Part shown: in pieces, positions 58,501-64,000 of the stretch
Layout: the number at the start of each line of letters is the position of its first letter
Numbering within the stretch: position 1 is the first letter of the stretch
Assembly: GCA_037102815.1 (NCBI GenBank)
Contig: BTPP01000001.1
Coordinates: 5,233,001-5,297,000, forward strand
Direction: 5' to 3'
Length of the DNA stretch: 64,000 nt
Origin: Neurospora intermedia
Lineage: Eukaryota; Ascomycota; Sordariomycetes; Sordariales; Sordariaceae
Program-made: the position numbers and the translations under genes
Notes under the pieces: generated by a model
Told to the model about the DNA's origin: nothing
What the model saw: only the letters and a program-made list of their open reading frames with translations
The model's database searches: none

Positions 58501-60590
58501 TCGTCAGCTACCATCAGCACTTCCAGAAACTTGATGAGGATGAAATCGTGAGAGCCTTCTTACATGGCATTGCCGACAAGACGGCAAAGACTTGTATACA
58601 CGGTTTATCAATCTGCTGTTACGAGTTACCCTTATCCGTGAGCAAATCTCTTGACATGATCCTCACAAGGATGTCTCAAGTCATCACCCAACCTTTTGTA
58701 GCGATGCATTTGCTCGAATTTCTGGCTTGTCTAAGTCGTTTACCTGCTCTTTATTCAAACTTCCGAGATGAAGACTATCGCGTCGTGTTTGGCATTTGCT
58801 TTCGGTATCTTCAATACGTCCGAGACAAGAAGCATCACGCTCGTAGCACGGCGCACATGAGCGAGCCTTCAACGCCCAACATTATTGTATCCGGTAGTTC
58901 GGACTTTCTTGCCCAACAGGCCATTACGGACGACCTTCCTCAGTACGTATACGCGCTTGCGTATCATGTCATTACGTTCTGGTTCTTGGCAGTCAAGATG
59001 CCCGATCGACTTGGCCATATTAGCTGGATTGCCAAAAACTTGTTTACCGACGTCGATGGTAGTGCCAGTAACGAGGAGCAAGCTCAGATTACTCTCGACT
59101 TCATGCAGCGTGTGGCATTCTCGGATGCAAGCGATTCGGCGCATGATCCCTTGTTCAACAAGGAGAACTTTGGTGAGATTCAACAAAAACGATGGATTAT
59201 TGGAAACAGCATCGTCACAGTCAAACAAGCAAAGGAGTCGGGCTGGGCCGAAATCACAAGACGATACCCTTCAGGAACGTCGTCCTATGCAGTTCGAGTT
59301 GAATTCACACCGATGACAGCCCAGCGCACTGCAGAGAGCTCCGACGACGCAGCTTGGGATGGACGTTTTCAAATGGGCACAACTTTGCTCCCCAGCCATG
59401 TCTTCCTCCAGCTCTTGGCTCCTATGCCGCAGATGTCTGATCCAGCAGCTCGTCCAGTTCCCTTGCCGGACGAAGAGGCAGTCAATCGGGCTATTCGTTT
59501 GTTTGACAGAAACTCGGCCGTCGACGGACACAAGGTTGGAGTGATCTACATCGGTGAAGGACAGACAGATGAGGTTGAGATACTGGCGAATACTATTGGC
59601 GGACCTGATTACCACGAATTTCTCGATGGCCTTGGCGTCTTGACGCGGCTTAAGGGGGCGAACTTCAACACCCAGGGACTGGACCGGGAATACGGCACGG
59701 ACGGCGAATACACGTATTGCTGGCGTGACAGAGTGTCGGAAATCATATTCCATGTGATTACGCAGATGCCTACAGACCTAGAACGCGACCCCCGGTGCAC
59801 AGCCAAGAAGCGACACATAGGGAACGACTTTGTGAATATCGTTTTCAACGATTCCGGGTTGCCGTTCAGGTTTGACACGTTTCCATCCCAGTTCAACTAC
59901 GTGTATATTGTGATCACGCCAACTCCGCGCCACTCGTTTGCTTCGGCAAGACTGATGGCAAAGCAACGGGAAGAGGAGGGCAGGAAAGCCCCAACGCCCT
60001 TCTATATGGTGCAGGTGATGAGCCAGCCAGGCTTCCCAGAGATCTCGCCGGCCGCCGAGCCCAAGGTGGTCAGTCTCACAGCACTTCCAACATTTGTTCG
60101 CCTGCTCGCACTTAACGCGTCAGTCTTTTCGCAGATCTGGGCCACCAGGGAGGTTGGTGAACACATCTCACCTTGGCGCAACCGACTGCGGGAGATCAAC
60201 AGACTGCGCGAGCGCTACGGCCCAAAATCAGCTCAGCAGCAGCCAAACCTGTCCCCGCCGCCTAACATGCTTGGCGGAGGCGGCGGCGGACTGGGCTCGT
60301 CTGTGGTGACTTCCCCTCTGGCTTCGGGTGGTCAAGGAGGTGGCATAACGCAGCAGTCATTGCTCGGGCAGGATATCGGCGCGTCGAGACCGGTAAACGC
60401 TGTGAGGGATAGCTTTACGAGCTTGCGCAGGTCTAGCGTGGCCACCTTCTTTACGAATAACAGCACGGCGGACCCTACGTCACACCGGTCGTCGATGCTG
60501 TCAACTACCACGCCTGATACGGAGGTCATGTTCCCGGCTCACGGAGCGGACGCACTGATTGAGTCGGTTGATTTCTCCAAGTGGACTTGA
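55565..60590 (+). CDS. tsc2: tuberin (Tsc2) homologue with Rap/Rheb GAP domain
   Basis: Two exons, 55565-55957 and 56016-60590, give about 1655 residues. After a disordered N-terminus, the tuberin-type alpha-solenoid begins (HFARLKTGQLNDRIAGANAL, then WNAAKDLIDGDKPENARVAG). The GAP domain lies near residues 1150-1430: VGVIYIGEGQTDEVEILAN, GGPDYHEFLDGLGVLTRLKG, and KRHIGNDFVNIVFNDSG with the catalytic Asn-thumb residue Asn1401. Tsc2 stimulates GTP hydrolysis by Rheb and so restrains TOR signalling. The Tsc1 partner gene is not in the window. The intron acceptor is the second of two AGs 6 nt apart; the first would put GAC-TAG in frame and also lies too close to the TACTAAT branch site. The C-terminus is Gly/Ser-rich. 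Confidence 0.94.
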
Positions 60591-63500
60591 TAATCTGGCT
60601 GGATGCGGGGAAGGGAAGAAGCTGTGCTTGACGGGGTAAAAACAAGATAACAGACATATAATGGTTAATATTGATTACAAACAGATGGAGGGGAACGGGC
60701 GGAACACAGAAGATTCGCAAAGCAATGAAAATTTGACAAGGAAAAGCAGACAAAAGAAATTCTAATACAAGTTGGGTGGATTGATTGATTGATTGGATGG
60801 GGTATGTATAGATGGAGAAGGTGGTACTCTGTTTTTGTATGGGAGCGAAACAAAAGCAGAAAAGCAAAAAGGTGATGTGTGTATCCATGGGTGAAGCAAG
60901 TTCGAAAGTCTGCGTATGGGATCAGGCGGGATTAACATGGAAAATGGTTGAGGTTTGGGAAGTTGGTATCATGGGTGGGTTCAGAAGACCCAAATCGGCG
61001 AGAAGTGTGTGGAATGCAGAGGATTCAAAAATGGAGTAGTGATATTGAGTTGGCTCGCTCTGTTAAAATGCTGGTTGTTGGTAGAAGCCATGTCGCATGA
61101 GAGGTGAGGTAGTTTGGGGATAGTTATTACCTAGGAGTAGGCCACCTCTAGGGATCGCCCACTCAGTCGTAATCACCAAAAGTTGCTGTCTTTTCGTATT
61201 CTGCTCACTGAGAAATAGTTTTTGAATGTCGTGAACAGGTTGTTGATGGAAGGCACGACTGAAGTGCCGCCACCCTGATTTGTTCTGTGTGACTTCCAGA
61301 TACCAGTACGCTCGTTGCTGTTCTTCAGGAAGAAGCGACTACACAGTACACATGGCTACTTACAGTATTTGCCCAAGACCTGAGATAAGCGGGTGGCAGC
61401 TGCTTCTCCCCGTCCATTCACGCCCTCACGCTTAATTTCTTCGCGAAATTGATCTTTTCATGTCTTTTTGCTCTCTCGCTGTCTTTTCGAAAGACTTGAT
61501 ATTCCGACATCTCAAAATACAAAGTCACCACGGTTGCTAGGGGGGCTTGTGTAGCATGCATTGTTCTTTCCAAGAAACTAGGAGTTGCTAGACCTTAAGG
61601 CAAGGAAAGCTGACCTTAGGTATTAATCACTGGATACTAGGTAGGTAGACAGTCCTCCGTGGCTGTCATCATCTGTTGTTACAGAAGAAGCTGTACAGTT
61701 GGGTCCCCAACTGGTCCCTTTGATCATGCCGAATACAGCCATGTACGGAATAGTTGACAATTTAAACACACTCGCGGTCTATTCCATGCTGAAAGGCTTG
61801 GATTGAGTGGAGGAGATTCTTTTCTGCTCACTTCAACCACCGACTCACGAGTGTAGGGATGAGAAAGGTTTGGAAAGAAAAGAGGGCGACTAGAACAAAA
61901 GTAGAGATAGAGGTAGAAGAGTAAGTAGGTGTAGTAGAAAATTTGAAATTCAGAAGAAGCACCGGGAACAAAAGTATTCTCAATTTCGCAAATCGAGGGG
62001 AGTCTGCCTCAACAATCGGAGAAGATCGAATCTGCCTCAACAATCGGAGAAGCACCACCCTTCCTCGCTTTCTTTCTCGCACTCACAAGAAAGATACAAT
62101 TGCAGTCGCAACAACAATTGACAACAAGTCGCAATCTCTTTTCACCAAAGCATTTTCCTCTTTCTTGGAAACCTCATCACATACCGAGAAGAATGACCGT
62201 GACACTTGACTACAACTAGAGAACACGAGAAGAATGACCGTGACACTTAATTACAACTAGACAACACACAAAGTATAAGGCACATACCCCCAAAACAGAA
62301 ACAGGAGAAGGAGAAGGAGAAGGAGGAGATCGATCCAATGCAGACAGACACAACAAGTTTGAAGAAGGATGGATAGATAACTTGAAATCTCGGAGCATCA
62401 CCACCAAACGTAGTTAGTCAACTGTCTTCTTCCATCGGATATGTATATGATTGGGCCCACTATGTAATCCACCTACGTACTTACAACAAGTCAACAACAC
62501 CCCCTACCCTCTACCTCCTATGTACCGACTCTCAGGCCCCCAAACTCCACGATTCAAACCATTGAAAATGTCCCGGGGCCCCTGGCACTTTGTTCGGTCT
62601 AGCCTCGGTTTCCTGATCCCCTTCGGTTGTTCGTGTTCGTTCATTGGTGGATCGCTTTGTATAGTGTAGTGTAGGCAAGTCGTCGGGGACCGGAAGGTGG
62701 AGGGGACCGGAAGGTGGAGGGGGGAACGGGGGACCTATGTAAGTAATTCCACCCAAGTAATACGTATACGGTTTTAGGGCTAGACAGACGGAGTTTAGTG
62801 TAGTGTGTCTCCTTGCTCTCCCCTTCGTTGTGGTGGTGACCGGCCGGGCGCACCTTCATCTCAGGACATGGAGAAACTTTGCGGTTTGAGATTACAGAAA
62901 ACGCTACCCATGCGGTCTGGGTCTGGTCTGGTGGGTCAAACCCCAAGACTTGGGAGGAAAGTGTCTCGAGTCCGTGTGTTCTAGAAGACGAGGGGTAGGT
63001 TGTAGGGCACAAAGTGAATGAGTGAGACAGGAGATGGATGAGGTAGTGTAGTGTAGGTAGTGGGTTGCACGCCGGCGGTTCGGTACTTCGCTGCGACCGA
63101 TGTCGACCCGATGGGCCGAGATCGGTACTACAGTAGGTACATATTCATGTGAAGTGCCAAGGGGAGGCTGAGAAGTAGGTGGTAGAGAAGATTATTTGTG
63201 CTAGTGTATTTCCCTCCTTTTCTTTTTTTCTTCTTTCGCTTCTTATTTCTTCCGTATTTCCAGCTTAGCTGGTAGGCAATGGTGGTGTCGGACCTGAGCT
63301 AGGTAGCTGTAGATGGGATTTGTTCCGGCCATTAGTTGTAGGTTGGTTCGTTCTCCGTTTCTTTCTTCCTTCTTTGTGCTCTATTATATGTACCTGTTCA
63401 TCATTTCTTGCAAATCGATGTGAGTTTTGTTAACTGTATGGACATGTTCTCGTTCAACTTTCGTTACACGAGAGCTGATACAAGATCCGAGGATATGGCC

Positions 63501-63965
63501 CGTGTTCAACACAGTACATAACCAACCAACAACAACCGTCGATCACATCCGACCTTCGGAATCTCACATATATACAGTAGGACATTTCAAAGGGCCCGAA
63601 GGTCCGAAGGTCCACCGAAATCTGCAAGTCTGGGAAATCTGGGGGATTGTCATTGCCCGCCGTCAGCTCTCCCGCTACCTACACTTTGCTGATCCTTTTG
63701 GATCCTGTCTCTCGCCTGTGTCCTGCTTACACAGTGTAGCCGAAGAGGAGTGTGTTACCCTATTTTTTTTATTTTTATTTTTTTTTTCTGTGATGTTCGT
63801 TTGTGTAACCCCAAGCGCTGTAGATCAGATCGATGGACTGCTGTGGGTTGGTGAAGAGGAAGGAACGGACGATCAAAGTTCTCTACGTAGGGTCCTGGAA
63901 ACGAGACGACGTACACCTCCTCATTGAACGTCGCTCGACTTACATTCTTGTTTTTGGCCATTCAG
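60591..63965. other. intergenic right flank with small tandem repeats
   Basis: No gene is supported. It holds a two-copy 22-bp repeat (62003-62024 and 62031-62052), a two-copy repeat of about 36 bp (62185-62220 and 62226-62261), a doubled GGGACCGGAAGGTGGAG word (near 62687-62719) and T-rich tracts (63180-63245, 63760-63790). Part may be the 5' leader of a gene continuing to the right. Confidence 0.5.
62185..62261. repeat. two-copy direct repeat of about 36 bp
   Basis: CGAGAAGAATGACCGTGACACTT followed by xAxTACAACTAGA occurs twice, offset by 41 bp, with two or three differences. Confidence 0.85.
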
Positions 63966-64000
63966 TTCAAGGCCATCCCTGGCCAGAGCCTGCCCAACCT
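63966..64000 (+). CDS. possible 5' coding exon running off the window
   Basis: After a good acceptor (TTGTTTTTGGCCATTCAG) one frame reads FKAIPGQSLPN, with strongly C/G-ending codons as in host genes. It is cut by the window end. No upstream exon or ATG can be assigned, so this is a weak call. The opposite strand offers ATG-GCC-AAA at 63961 followed by a GTAAGT donor, a competing reading. Confidence 0.25.

Noticed and set aside
63944-63961. Minus-strand ATG-GCC-AAA followed by a GTAAGT donor at the window edge
   Set aside because: No following minus-strand exon keeps a frame, and the competing plus-strand acceptor has better codon bias beyond it. Neither can be settled inside the window.
1-64000. 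tRNA, dispersed 5S rRNA or CRISPR features
   Set aside because: I looked for B-box-like GGTTCGAxxCC words and for the Neurospora 5S start ACATACGACC and found no convincing match. CRISPR is not expected in a eukaryote and no regular spacer array is present.

Overview
The window looks like nuclear DNA of a filamentous ascomycete, most likely a Sordariales fungus close to Neurospora or Sordaria. Genes have a few short GT-AG introns (about 45-160 nt) with CTAAC-type branch sites, host codons mostly end in C or G, intergenic regions are long and full of microsatellites and GGTAGGTA-type runs, and the products are typical ascomycete proteins. I assigned names by reading the translations. No database search was run.

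Host genes from left to right: a Cyk3-like SH3/transglutaminase-fold cytokinesis protein (minus, 1832-5959); a germinal-centre (Ste20-type) kinase (plus, 10221-13043); Caf16, a soluble ABC ATPase (plus, 14940-15833); mitochondrial monothiol glutaredoxin Grx5 (minus, 16283-16955); an alpha-methylacyl-CoA racemase-like CoA-transferase family III enzyme with a C-terminal SKL signal (plus, 18736-20098); the dynamin-like GTPase Vps1 (minus, 20761-23187); the Gid7/WDR26 subunit of the GID ubiquitin ligase (minus, 24703 to about 27188); a PH-like low-complexity protein (minus, 29756-31919); the exportin Cse1 (minus, 42967-46021); and the tuberin homologue Tsc2 (plus, 55565-60590). They are unrelated housekeeping functions and show no cluster logic. 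Cyk3 and the kinase are transcribed divergently, as are Grx5 and the racemase.

Two regions stand out. Between 31.9 and 43.0 kb lie 11 kb with no gene I can support; they contain a complete-looking 345-bp TA-flanked MITE and a strong 24-bp inverted repeat. Between about 47.10 and 53.91 kb sits a 6.8-kb inverted-repeat-bounded element. It carries a Tc1/mariner-like DD34E transposase and two cargo genes of unknown function whose codon use differs from the host. One cargo protein has a histone-H1-like basic tail, an acidic block and a C/C/C/H motif. Every stop codon that interrupts a reading frame in this element is TAG: five in the transposase and one in each cargo gene. There are no internal TAA or TGA codons and no frameshifts in the transposase. 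Either RIP-like CpA-to-TpA mutation, or the UAG-preferring A-to-I mRNA editing known from the sexual stage of Sordariales, could explain this. The second would make the element's proteins fruiting-body specific, and I regard it as the best candidate for something new here.

The right edge (60.6-64.0 kb) is mostly non-coding with small tandem repeats. It may hold the leader and the first coding exon fragment of a gene that continues beyond the window.
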